From Halomonas campaniensis (GTDB taxonomy: Bacteria; Pseudomonadota; Gammaproteobacteria; Pseudomonadales; Halomonadaceae), in the NCBI RefSeq assembly GCF_014193375.1, contig NZ_JACHZF010000003.1, positions 1 to 64,000 on the forward strand: a stretch of 64,000 nt of DNA, given 5' to 3'. The notes under the pieces were generated by a model. The model saw nothing but the letters and a program-made list of their open reading frames with translations. It made no database searches and was not told the origin of the DNA. Position 1 is the first letter of the stretch; the number at the start of each line of letters is the position of its first letter. The position numbers and the translations under genes are program-made. Positions 34,971 to 43,527 of the stretch are shown here, in pieces.

Positions 34971-36193
34971 GTGCCCGAGGAGCCCACAAGCGGTGGAGAG
35001 GCCCGGCCTGGAGAGGTCCGGCCTGGAGAAACCCGGCGTGGCGCGGCCTGGCGCTGGGCCTGGCACTGGGCCTGGCCCTGCTGCTGGGCGGCTGCGAGGA
35101 GGGTACTGCACCCGAGCCCTCCGCCGGCTTCGCCGGCCTGGGCGAGAGTGCAGAGGGCTTCGCCCAGGCGCGACCCGGCACGCCGCTGCGCTTCCCCGAG
35201 GACCACGGCGCCCATCCCGACCACCGCATCGAGTGGTGGTACCTCACCGCCAACCTGGAGGACCAGGCCGGCGAGCCGCTGGGCCTGCAGTGGACGTTGT
35301 TCCGCCAGGCCCTGGTGCCCCCCGCCGAGCGCCCGGCCCCCGGCCCCTGGGTCGCCGACCAGCTGTGGATGGCGCACCTGGCAGTCTCCCGGGGCGAGAC
35401 CCACCGGGTGGCGGAGCGCTTCGCCCGCAGCCACGCCGCCGACCCGACCCATGACGGCCCCGGCCAGGCCGGGGCCATGGCCCATCCCTTCCGGGCCTGG
35501 CTCGACGACTGGGAACTCGTCACCCGGGTGGACGCCCCCGACGCCGACACCTTCGAGCGGCTGACCCTAACCGCCTTCGACGGCGAGGGCGAGGCGCGCT
35601 TTGGCTACCGCCTCGAGCTCACCGCCGAGGGGCCCCTGGTGCTGCACGGCGAGGCGGGCTTCAGCCAGAAGGCCGCCGACGGCCAGGGTTCCCATTACTA
35701 CAGCCAGCCCTTCTGGCGGGTCGAGGGCGAGGTGATCCTGGATGGCGAGACCCATGCGGTCACCGGCCGCGGCTGGCTCGACCGGGAGTGGAGCAGCCAG
35801 CTGCTGGGGGCCGAGCAGGCGGGCTGGGACTGGTTCTCCCTGCACCTGGACGACGGCCACCGGCTGATGGCCTTCCAGCTGCGGGGCGGCGGGGAGGCCG
35901 GCGGCGAATACCGCTCCGGCACCTGGATCTCGCCCGAGGGGGAGCCCCGGGCGCTGGCACCCGGCGAGCTTGCCCTCACGCCGCTGGCCACCTCGGGCGC
36001 GGCCGACCGCGAGGTGCCCACCCGCTGGCGGCTGGAAGTCCCCGCAGCGGGCCTCGACCTGGTCGTGGAGGCGCCCCAAGCCGAGCGCTGGATGGACACC
36101 ACGGTGCCCTACTGGGAAGGAGAGGTGGTCGCCCGCGACCATGACAGCGGCGACCGCCTGGGCGTGGGCTACCTGGAGATGACGGGGTACTGA
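34967..36193 (+). CDS. AttH/CrtC-like lipocalin-domain lipoprotein
   Basis: A 408-residue lipoprotein: hydrophobic signal then lipobox LLGGC (C43), and the AttH domain with FPEDHGAHPDHRIEWWYLTANL, HLAVS, GRGWLDREWSSQLLGAEQAGWDWFSLHLDDGHRLMAFQLR and the C-terminal PYWEGEVV. EWWY and GWLDREW motifs are shared with carotenoid 1,2-hydratases, but in att-type operons the protein is taken to be an extracytoplasmic binding partner of the FtsX transporter. The pre-signal region holds three WRxPA repeats (residues 10-26). GTC-ATGA overlap couples it to the permease. Confidence 0.9.
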   Translation: MSARGAHKRWRGPAWRGPAWRNPAWRGLALGLALGLALLLGGCEEGTAPEPSAGFAGLGESAEGFAQARPGTPLRFPEDHGAHPDHRIEWWYLTANLEDQAGEPLGLQWTLFRQALVPPAERPAPGPWVADQLWMAHLAVSRGETHRVAERFARSHAADPTHDGPGQAGAMAHPFRAWLDDWELVTRVDAPDADTFERLTLTAFDGEGEARFGYRLELTAEGPLVLHGEAGFSQKAADGQGSHYYSQPFWRVEGEVILDGETHAVTGRGWLDREWSSQLLGAEQAGWDWFSLHLDDGHRLMAFQLRGGGEAGGEYRSGTWISPEGEPRALAPGELALTPLATSGAADREVPTRWRLEVPAAGLDLVVEAPQAERWMDTTVPYWEGEVVARDHDSGDRLGVGYLEMTGY

Positions 36194-36218
36194 TGGCCGA
36201 CCCGCACGGCCGAGACCG

Positions 36219-37085
36219 TCACTCAGGCGGCAGCAGCAAGCTGCACCGGATACCGGCCGGCAGCGCCAGGTCGGCATTGTCGAGGGTCAGGCGCACGCCG
36301 AAGGTGCCACTGGCGGCATCGAAGACGCGATCGACGATGGCGACTTCCGCCGCATGGGTGCCGGCGAAGGGAGCCGGCGTCTCCACGGTCAACACCATGC
36401 CCGGCTCGACCTCGGTGAACCGGTCGATCGGCAGGAAGGCCTCCACATGCAGCGGGTCGAGGGTCACCAGCTGCATCAGCGACGACTGCTCGTTGACATA
36501 CTCCCCCGGATGCATCTGACGGCTCAGCACCACGCCATCGACGGGGCTCCTGACCTCCCGGTAGTCGAGCAGGATTCGGGAGCGCTCCGCCTCGAGCACG
36601 GCCAGCTGGGACTCCAGTTCGGCCATCTCCAGCTCGGCACGCGCCAGCACCTCCTCGGTTCGCGTGCGTTCCAGGTCCTCCACCGCCACCAGCTGGCGCT
36701 CCCTGAGCTGGGCCGAGCGGCGGCGCTGAGCACCGAAATACTCCACTCGCTGTCGCCCGGACTCGATGGAGGTCCGGCTGGCGGCACGGGTCTCGGCGAT
36801 GCGCAGCGTGATGGCCTCCAGGTCAGCCGTGAGACGGGCCAATGGCTGGCCACGCCTGACCACATCGCCACGCTCCACCAGCACTGCCTCGAGCAACCCC
36901 TCGCTGGGAGCGCCGATCGCGACGCTGGCGCTGGGCTCGATCAGGCACTCCCGGATACGCAGCCCATCCGCCTGGAGAGGAGGGGCGAATGCCAGGCTCA
37001 CGAGAAGGCCGATGAGCCCGCTCGCCCCGAGTCCTCCGGCTCCTGACAGCCCCCGGGGGGCGGCGCGTTGACGACAGCTCCACAT
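36219..37085 (-). CDS. Periplasmic adaptor (HlyD/RND MFP family), last gene of the LEPR-XLL export operon
   Basis: A 288-residue adaptor with a signal peptide (GLGASGLIGLLVSLAFAPPLQADG), a split lipoyl half-motif (GLLEAVLVERGDVVRRGQPLARL), a coiled-coil hairpin (about 85-160, ITLRIAETRAAS...LAVLEAERSRIL), the second lipoyl half (REVRSPVDGVVLSRQMHPGEYV) and a beta-barrel (LVTLDPLHVEAFLPIDRF). It is short and lacks an N-terminal membrane anchor, so it is probably periplasmic. ATG at 37085 has AAGGGAG upstream. It lies 48 bases after the SecA-like gene and 25 bases from the convergent AttH-like gene. No RND or ABC pump gene accompanies it. Confidence 0.85.
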   Translation of the reverse strand: MWSCRQRAAPRGLSGAGGLGASGLIGLLVSLAFAPPLQADGLRIRECLIEPSASVAIGAPSEGLLEAVLVERGDVVRRGQPLARLTADLEAITLRIAETRAASRTSIESGRQRVEYFGAQRRRSAQLRERQLVAVEDLERTRTEEVLARAELEMAELESQLAVLEAERSRILLDYREVRSPVDGVVLSRQMHPGEYVNEQSSLMQLVTLDPLHVEAFLPIDRFTEVEPGMVLTVETPAPFAGTHAAEVAIVDRVFDAASGTFGVRLTLDNADLALPAGIRCSLLLPPE

Positions 37086-37133
37086 GGTGCAGGACTCCCT
37101 TCGGGGTGGTGGTCTTGAAGTTCCCATGGCGAA

Positions 37134-38993
37134 TCAGTCCCTGGCGAAATGCAGCATCTTCCTGAGTCCCTCGTCGCGCCTCATCAGGCGCCGCTTGGCC
37201 GTGATGCGCCGGGTCACCAGGCGACGTGACTGCCAGCGGCGTGGCAACAGCCGGCCCCACCAGCCGGTCAGCAGGCTCTCCCCGGTCAGCGACGATGGCA
37301 TGACCACCAGGCAACACTCCTCAAGCGCCGGCCAGCGCTCACCGATCAGGAACAGCCACTCCTCGGCGGGGTGATCGGAGGTCAGCACCACCGCCAGGTG
37401 TGTCACCCAGGGCTCCGGCATCGCACCGTAGCGCCAGTCACGCATCGCATCGCCCAGGGTCAGCCATCTGCCAGCCCCAGCCCCTGCCCCGGGCGAGCCT
37501 TCGTGCCCTGATGCCGGAGGAGCGATCCCCTCCACCGTCAGCAGCAGGCTCCCGGCATCGTCGCTTCGCCGGGACAGCCACTCCCGCACCCAATTGCCGG
37601 CTGCCTCACGGCTCGCCAACCGGTGGACCCCGGACCAGCGGCGGGCCGGACGCGGCTTTCGTGCCGGCCGCCACACCGGTCGACGATGCAGCCAGTCCAG
37701 CTCCTGCGCCACGGAGGGGAGCCAGCGGCCCACCCCGCCCAGGCGCGGCAGCCCCGACAGCAGGGCATGCACGCGTGCCTGGCTGACCAGGGCCCGATGG
37801 CGCCCTTCGAGTCCGGCATGCACGTCCAGCAGGGTCCTGAGGCCCGGGACGATCTCCCGGCTGGAAATCAACGGCTCCAGTCGATCGTCGAGGATCTCGA
37901 CTCGCTCTGGGCCCGTCCGGTAATGCACCCCTTCCTGCCAGCCAGCACTCACCAGCAGCGCTGCCCGTACCGCCTGTTGGCAGATCTCGATATTGGCCAT
38001 GAGGCCACCTCGCGACCCCGCCAGGCCCGCCAGCACCTGCCGGCCCTGTTCGGTCAGGGTGGGCAGGTCGAAGGCGGACTCGAGCTCGAAGTGGTGCGAC
38101 GCCTGCAGCAGGGCGGACAAGGCCAGGGCCTGAACGGCCAGGGAATGCTCACTGGCGCAGGCGTTGGACGCATGCAGGGCCACGCTGTCCAGGGCGCGCT
38201 CGGCGAACAGCTCTCCGGCCTCCTGAAGCAGCACCAGGGTATGGGAGCCAGGGAACAGCTCGGTTGGCGATGCCCCGCCACGGCCCAGCCGAGCGATGTG
38301 GCCTCGCAATGCGGACGCCGTGTGGCCGGACTCGCGGGCGACATGCAGCAGGTCCATGGCCAGCACCCCGAGCGGCACGCAGACCAGTTGACGGGTATAG
38401 AGCCGCAAGCGGTCTTCCCGACGCCCCTCCTCCGGTATCACGGTGACCTCCCGCTGCGGCTCGGCCTCGGCCGCCAGGAACTGCTGCAAGGCATCGGCCC
38501 CGGGGCCATCGGGCGTGACCAGCACCACCTGCCAGCCCGCCCTGGCGGCACTGAGGGCGGCCAGGGCCAGGGCCGGATGCCGGCTGACCGACCGGTCGTC
38601 CAGCAGCATGTCGCCACAGAGCAGGCGCCAGGCCTGCATCAGCAGGTCCGGCTGATCCTCGAGGCCGAGGGGCTCGGCCAGGCCCGATGTGCGCAGCACT
38701 TCGGCCAGGGCCAGGGCCGCCTCCGCGGAAAGGCGGCGCTCGCGCAGGGCCCTGTTGAGAGATCGCTGCGCCTCGACGCAGACGAGCGCATCCCGGCGCG
38801 ATGCGCGCGCGGCCTGCTGCCAGGCCGCCGCGAGGCGAGCCCTGCCCCCACGCGAGGCCCATGGCGCCTGCCTTGCCAGACCATTCCAGGCTACCAGCCA
38901 GCGCTCCGGCGGTTCACCGGGTTGCAGGGCGGACGCAGGCCCTCTCCTGAGGCGCCAGGACGAACCGGGTGTAACGGCCAGCGAATCAGACAT
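37134..38993 (-). CDS. SecA-like protein with degenerate ATPase motifs
   Basis: A 619-residue protein without an annotated-looking ATPase motif. By eye it follows the SecA layout: about 115-170 (LLMQAWRLLCGDMLLDDRSVSRHPALALAALSAA... then VVLVTPDGPGADAL) matches the region with SecA GEGKT and VTVNDYLA, but the Walker A is replaced by DDRSVSRH. TLVLLQEAGELFAERALDSVALHAS at 252-276 matches the DEVDSILIDEARTPLIISG region with the acidic pair changed to QE. GWQEGVHYRTGPERVEILDD and SREIVPGLRTLLDVHAGLEG match HYIVKDGEVVIVDE and GLHQAVEAKEG. The C-terminal THLAVVLTSDHPAEEWLFLIGERW resembles the motif VI region. It is probably a non-hydrolysing translocation adaptor; the assignment is from memory of SecA, not alignment. 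Confidence 0.6.
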   Translation of the reverse strand: MSDSLAVTPGSSWRLRRGPASALQPGEPPERWLVAWNGLARQAPWASRGGRARLAAAWQQAARASRRDALVCVEAQRSLNRALRERRLSAEAALALAEVLRTSGLAEPLGLEDQPDLLMQAWRLLCGDMLLDDRSVSRHPALALAALSAARAGWQVVLVTPDGPGADALQQFLAAEAEPQREVTVIPEEGRREDRLRLYTRQLVCVPLGVLAMDLLHVARESGHTASALRGHIARLGRGGASPTELFPGSHTLVLLQEAGELFAERALDSVALHASNACASEHSLAVQALALSALLQASHHFELESAFDLPTLTEQGRQVLAGLAGSRGGLMANIEICQQAVRAALLVSAGWQEGVHYRTGPERVEILDDRLEPLISSREIVPGLRTLLDVHAGLEGRHRALVSQARVHALLSGLPRLGGVGRWLPSVAQELDWLHRRPVWRPARKPRPARRWSGVHRLASREAAGNWVREWLSRRSDDAGSLLLTVEGIAPPASGHEGSPGAGAGAGRWLTLGDAMRDWRYGAMPEPWVTHLAVVLTSDHPAEEWLFLIGERWPALEECCLVVMPSSLTGESLLTGWWGRLLPRRWQSRRLVTRRITAKRRLMRRDEGLRKMLHFARD

Positions 38994-41139
38994 TCAGGCG
39001 TTCCAGGAATACCTGCCGCAGCGCCCGATAGAGCTGCTGCCCCAGCGGCACGTTGCCATGGTCGAAGCGCAACTGCAGCCGGCCCCCCACGCTGTCGGCA
39101 CCGATCAGCCCCGGGGCCTCGGCCTCGAACAGGAAGTAGGGCTCCATGGCACTGGGGCGTTGCCCGTTGGACGGATCCAGGGACACCTTGCCGCCGCCTT
39201 CGCTGGTCAGCGCCAGGCTGGGCAGGTCGGTGGACGCCAGCGGCGATAGCCGCGGATCGGTGAGCATCAGCACACGGCCCGGCTCCGCGGCCGGTCGCGC
39301 CAGCACCTCCCGGGTCCGCGTCATCACCAGGTCGATGCGCTCCTGGGGGATCAGGCTGCGGACCACCGGGCGCTGCGGATCGACGATCAGTGCCACCGGC
39401 TCGCCACGCCTCAGGTAACGGCCTGTCAGGTGCTGGGCGGCGGGCAGCGCCAGGATGCCATCCACGGGGCTGGTCACCACCAGGTCGGCGCGTCGCCGTT
39501 CGGCGTCCTCGAGCCGCGCCTCCATCAACGCCAGCTCCTCACCGGTGATGCGCTCCTGGACCCGGTCGCTGACGGCTGCCAGGGCACGTCGAACCTGCAG
39601 TTCGCGCACCTGGGCCTGCATGACACGTATCTCGGCATCCAGCAGCGGGGCATCGAGCACGATCAGCGGATCGCCACGCCGCACCGGCTTGCCCGGCTCG
39701 GCGATCACCTCGGCCACGAAGCCGCTTGCCGTGGCGTGAACCTCCGCCCGGTCGGGCACCCAGACGATCCCTTCTCCCATGGTGGCATAGGGCGCCGGCA
39801 CCAGGGTCACCGGCAGCACCACGCCGGCGACGAACAGCCCGGTGGCCAGCCAGGCGCGCCCACGCCGACGCTCCAGGCGCGGGCTGTTGAACAGGAAGTG
39901 CAGCCCCTTCAGCAATGGCCACACCAGCATCTGCAGGACCGACCAGGCGGCCAGCAGGATACCGAGGGTGAAGAACATCGAGGCCACGAACATCACGATG
40001 ATGGCCATCAGGAACATCCGGTAGCAGAACGAGGCGATGGCGTAGAAGAGCAGCCAGCCCCGCTCTCCCCGGGCGGTGACCGGCGAGCGGACCTCACCCA
40101 TGCCGAAGAGGTAGCACTGCACCAGGTAGAAGAAGTAGCGATTGGCGCGAGTGAACAGGTTGGGGATCTCGAGCAGGTCGGCGAAGACGTAGTAGCCGTC
40201 GAAGCGCAGCAGGGGATTGCCGTTGAACAGCAGGGTCGATACGCCCCCGACGACCATGACGTTGAAGGCGATGGCCCGCACCAGGCCGCTTTCGGCTTCC
40301 AGCCAGACGAACATGGCAATCGCCGCCAGCGTCAGCTCGACGAGGATACCGGCGGCGCCGACCAGCGCCCGCTGCCACTTGGAGGGGTAGGCGGTGGCGG
40401 CAGAGGCATCCACATAGGGCACCGGCATGAACACCAGCAGCATGATGCCCAGCTCATGCACCTCGCCCCCCCAGCGCTTCACCATCAGCCCGTGGCCCAG
40501 CTCATGGACCGACTTGACCAGGATGAAGACCCCGATCAGCAGCGGCAGGTTGTTGATCGACATCAGCTGGCTGGAGAGATCCGCCGCCAGGCCCTCCCAG
40601 TGCATTACCGCCATCACCGAGGCGGCCAGGACCAGCGCCATCCAGAGCAGCAGCCCGAAAAGGCCGAGCAGCGGACGGGCCAGGGGGTAGAGCCAGTCCA
40701 GCAGCCTGTCCGGATCCAGCAGCGGGAGGCGGATCGCCAGGGGGCTTCGCACCCGCTGCAGCCACTGGCGTCGGCGATGCCGGTCACGGCGCTCGAAAAG
40801 GGCATCCAGGTGCAGGGCACCCTCGTGGCTCAGGGCATCGGCACCGTGAAGGGTGCCCAGCAGCTGGATGGTCTCGTCCTGGGTCGGCGCATCGCCGCCC
40901 AGGGTGGCCACTACGTCCTGCCACACCTCGTCGAGGGTTCGCTGGCCATCGAGCTGGGCAATCAGCCGGTAGGCCGCCGGTCCGAAGCGATGGAAACGGC
41001 CGGAGACGGAGTCCTGCAGCACGTACCAGGGCTGGCCTCGGTAGAGGTGGCGGTGCATCTGGACGTGTCCGCGCAGCTGCGGGCGGGAGTGGGCAACGGC
41101 TCCCCACCAGGGACTGTAGAGGCCGGCATCGATGGCCAT
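38986..41139 (-). CDS. PqqD-like / M50 site-2 protease / HlyD fusion membrane protein
   Basis: A 717-residue fusion. Residues about 35-110 are PqqD-like (YVLQDSVSGRFHRFGPAAYRLIAQLDGQRTLDEVW). A multi-span block follows with the zinc site HELGH at 212-216 and the third-ligand motif NPLLRFDGYY at 308-317, marking an M50 intramembrane metalloprotease. After about residue 440 comes a HlyD-type adaptor (SGFVAEVIAEPGKPVRRGDPLIVLDAP, a hairpin, VVTSPVDGILALP, barrel). ATG at 41139 overlaps the preceding stop as TGATG; an ATG at 41202 is possible but would lie far inside the upstream gene. It may cleave or thread membrane-bound substrate and span the periplasm. Confidence 0.85.
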   Translation of the reverse strand: MAIDAGLYSPWWGAVAHSRPQLRGHVQMHRHLYRGQPWYVLQDSVSGRFHRFGPAAYRLIAQLDGQRTLDEVWQDVVATLGGDAPTQDETIQLLGTLHGADALSHEGALHLDALFERRDRHRRRQWLQRVRSPLAIRLPLLDPDRLLDWLYPLARPLLGLFGLLLWMALVLAASVMAVMHWEGLAADLSSQLMSINNLPLLIGVFILVKSVHELGHGLMVKRWGGEVHELGIMLLVFMPVPYVDASAATAYPSKWQRALVGAAGILVELTLAAIAMFVWLEAESGLVRAIAFNVMVVGGVSTLLFNGNPLLRFDGYYVFADLLEIPNLFTRANRYFFYLVQCYLFGMGEVRSPVTARGERGWLLFYAIASFCYRMFLMAIIVMFVASMFFTLGILLAAWSVLQMLVWPLLKGLHFLFNSPRLERRRGRAWLATGLFVAGVVLPVTLVPAPYATMGEGIVWVPDRAEVHATASGFVAEVIAEPGKPVRRGDPLIVLDAPLLDAEIRVMQAQVRELQVRRALAAVSDRVQERITGEELALMEARLEDAERRRADLVVTSPVDGILALPAAQHLTGRYLRRGEPVALIVDPQRPVVRSLIPQERIDLVMTRTREVLARPAAEPGRVLMLTDPRLSPLASTDLPSLALTSEGGGKVSLDPSNGQRPSAMEPYFLFEAEAPGLIGADSVGGRLQLRFDHGNVPLGQQLYRALRQVFLERLNV

Positions 41140-43016
41140 CAGGGCCACCAGCGCCAGAGCTGCAGGCGGAACCAGTCGACGATCCTGTAGCTCCAGATCC
41201 ATGCCAGGCGCCGCTCATCCACGCTCACCTTGGCCACTCCCTCCATGCCGGGGCGCAGCCTCTGCAGGGCCTCGGGGTCCTCCAGCACTCCCTCGACCCG
41301 GAAGCGATTCTGCCCATCGCCGGGCTCGGAAACCGAGGTGATCCGCTCGACCTGGAAGGCCAGCGCCTGCTCCGGCAGGGCGGCCAGGACCAGCTGCCCT
41401 CGCTGCTGCTCGGCCAGATGGCCGATGTCGCGCTCGTCGACGCGGACCACGACCCGGTAGGCATCCAGGGGCGCCAGCTCAAGCATCGGCTCTCCCCCGG
41501 ACATGGCCGCTCCGATGGAGCGCGACAGGTCGCCGCTCAGGACATAGGCATCGAAGGGAGCGACCAGCCGGCTGCGACGCACCTGTTCCCGCGCCAGGTC
41601 GGCCTGGGCACGCGCCTGCTCCGCCTGGGCGGCGGCCACCGCCACGGCGGAGCGATCGCCCTCCGCCAGGGCCCGCTCATATTCGAGCTGGCGCTGGCGC
41701 TCCATGCTCAGCCAGTGCAGCAGCTCCAGCTGACGATCGGTGGCGTCCAGCTCGGCCAACACCTGGCCGGCGGAGACGATATCGCCGGGCCGAACCGATG
41801 CCTCGGCGAGGTAGCCATCGAAGGGAGCCGCCAGGGTGCGCTGCACACTGCCCTCGATCAGGGCATCGCTGGTGATGCGAAACTGGCCGGTGGCAAGCGA
41901 CAGGTAGGCCACCAGGGCGGCCAGCAGGACAGCCACCAGCTTCTTGCCCAGGTACCGGGGGCCGAACAGCGCACCCGCGCCATCGACCAGGCTGTCCCAG
42001 CCACGCCCGACCAGCCAGCGGTCGCTGCGACGTCGCGCATCCAGCACCGGTGCCGCGGAAGCCGCCACGGCCTCGAGGGTATCCAGCAGGTGATCATCCA
42101 TGCGGTCGCGCTCGGCAAGCTCCACCAGGATCACGCCGATACGCTGATCTCCCCAGGCCAGGGGGACCGAGACCACCGCCGCGCTGCCGGATTGCTCCAG
42201 CAGCCGAGCATGGGCCAGCGTCGAGAACACCTGGCCGGGCGGGGCCGGATGCATCAGGGTGGCATCCTGATCCAGCGCCTCGTGCATGGCCGCGGCCAGC
42301 AGGCGCATGGCCTGCATGCGATTGTCGGCGACTGCCGTATGGGATAGCGCGGCGACCCTCAGCCGGCCACCGCGGTTGAGTCCCACGGCAACCCGAACGG
42401 CGTTCAGGCGGGCGGCCAGCTCACTGGCCAGGCTGTCACAGGCATCGCGCAGGTGACGGGCATCCAGCACCGGTGCCAGCAGGTCGAAGGCGGCCTCGAC
42501 TCGCTCGCGCTGCTGGGCTTCCTGCTCGGCGCGGCGACGCCAGAGCAGGGTTTCCAACCAGGCCACGCCCCACTGCAGACGTCGCATCAGCTCCGGCAAC
42601 CCCTCCTTGTCGGCACCGGCCACCTCAAGGGCGACCACGGCGTCGAGCCGGGACTCCAGGAAGACGGGCAGGGCAAGGGCAAAGCGCGACTCACCACCGG
42701 CGTCGGTATCGATGCGCCTTGCCGCCCCGGCGGCAGAGGCCACCGCGGCATCTACCGCCGCGGAGAGACTTTCGGCAGGGGGACTGGCATCCGGCCAGGC
42801 GGCCACTGGGACCAGCAGGGCGTCCTCCACCTCGTGGAACAGCACGACCATGGAGCGACACCCGGGGATCATGCGACTCTGGAGGCTCAGCCAGGCCTGC
42901 AGGTACGCCGGCTCATCCTGGGCATCGGCCAGGCGCTTCCACAGCGCCTGGTCGAGAAAGGCAATGCGGTCATGCCCCGGAACATCCGGGTGACGACGTG
43001 CGGCTGAGCCTTCCAT
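41139..43016 (-). CDS. GAF-domain / HlyD-type membrane adaptor fusion
   Basis: A 625-residue protein: cytoplasmic N-terminal half with a GAF-like sensory domain (about 175-330: FDLLAPVLDARHLRDACDSLASELAARLNAVRVAVGL ... SVPLAWGDQRIGVILVEL), a membrane helix (KLVAVLLAALVAYLSLATG, about 362-380) and a HlyD adaptor (VQRTLAAPFDGYLAEASVRPGDIVSAGQVLAELDATD, coiled coil, RLVAPFDAYVLSGDLSRSIG, then barrel). ATG at 43016 has AGGAGA 10 bases upstream; the ATG at 43040 has no proper site. It is coupled to the M50 gene by TGATG. The GAF part could sense a signal that gates export; no ligand can be named. Confidence 0.85.
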   Translation of the reverse strand: MEGSAARRHPDVPGHDRIAFLDQALWKRLADAQDEPAYLQAWLSLQSRMIPGCRSMVVLFHEVEDALLVPVAAWPDASPPAESLSAAVDAAVASAAGAARRIDTDAGGESRFALALPVFLESRLDAVVALEVAGADKEGLPELMRRLQWGVAWLETLLWRRRAEQEAQQRERVEAAFDLLAPVLDARHLRDACDSLASELAARLNAVRVAVGLNRGGRLRVAALSHTAVADNRMQAMRLLAAAMHEALDQDATLMHPAPPGQVFSTLAHARLLEQSGSAAVVSVPLAWGDQRIGVILVELAERDRMDDHLLDTLEAVAASAAPVLDARRRSDRWLVGRGWDSLVDGAGALFGPRYLGKKLVAVLLAALVAYLSLATGQFRITSDALIEGSVQRTLAAPFDGYLAEASVRPGDIVSAGQVLAELDATDRQLELLHWLSMERQRQLEYERALAEGDRSAVAVAAAQAEQARAQADLAREQVRRSRLVAPFDAYVLSGDLSRSIGAAMSGGEPMLELAPLDAYRVVVRVDERDIGHLAEQQRGQLVLAALPEQALAFQVERITSVSEPGDGQNRFRVEGVLEDPEALQRLRPGMEGVAKVSVDERRLAWIWSYRIVDWFRLQLWRWWP

Positions 43017-43077
43017 CACGATGACTTCTCCTGGCGGCATCGCTCCCTGATGACGCCGTTAGCGTCGATTGGCCGAC

Positions 43078-43422
43078 CTACTGGCCACCGGGTCGACCCT
43101 CCCGGGGATCCGCGATGTCCAGCTTGCCATAGCGCTTCTCGTACTCGCCGACCACCGCACTCAGCAGGGTGAGTAGTCGCTTGGCAGCGAAGGGACTGAC
43201 GATGATGCGGTCGTGCAGCTTGACCTTGAACTCCGACTCCCTGGCGTTCCACGTCTGGTTGGTCCCGAAGAACAGCGTCACCTCCTCGCGCGTGCTGGTG
43301 ACGTTCACCACGTTGGCGTAGGACATGTTCATCGCCGAGTCGTCCCACACCACCTTCGGCGTGGATGACTTGGGATCGGCACCGTTCGGCGCACCCTGCG
43401 CCTCGTTCGGAGTATCAGTCAT
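43078..43422 (-). CDS. DUF3467 protein
   Basis: A 114-residue protein with the DUF3467 core: SYANVVNVTSTREEVTLFFGTNQTW followed by VKLHDRIIVSPFAAKRLLTLLSAVVGEYEKRYGKL. There is no signal peptide, so it is cytoplasmic. Its function is unknown; the family is often encoded near phosphate or stress genes, but here it sits directly downstream of the giant LEPR-XLL gene, which suggests a role as chaperone or regulator of the exporter. ATG at 43422 has GGAGA 5 bases upstream and is preferred to the ATG at 43434. Confidence 0.85.
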   Translation of the reverse strand: MTDTPNEAQGAPNGADPKSSTPKVVWDDSAMNMSYANVVNVTSTREEVTLFFGTNQTWNARESEFKVKLHDRIIVSPFAAKRLLTLLSAVVGEYEKRYGKLDIADPREGRPGGQ

Positions 43423-43495
43423 GGTGTTCTCCATTCTGTTTCACCTCGTGTGGCGACCGACATCCCATGGTCAGCCGCTGTTTGGCGCCTCTACC

Positions 43496-43522
43496 GACGG
43501 TCACAGAGCGTTACCGTCGGCT
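43496..43522 (-). terminator. Hairpin between the giant gene and the DUF3467 gene
   Basis: On the minus strand CCGACGGT pairs with ACCGTCGG around an 11-base loop, 6 bases after the stop of the giant gene. There is no U tract. It may be a partial terminator, processing site or 3' stabiliser that sets exporter genes at a lower level than, or separate from, the giant transcript. Confidence 0.45.
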
Positions 43523-43527
43523 CACGT

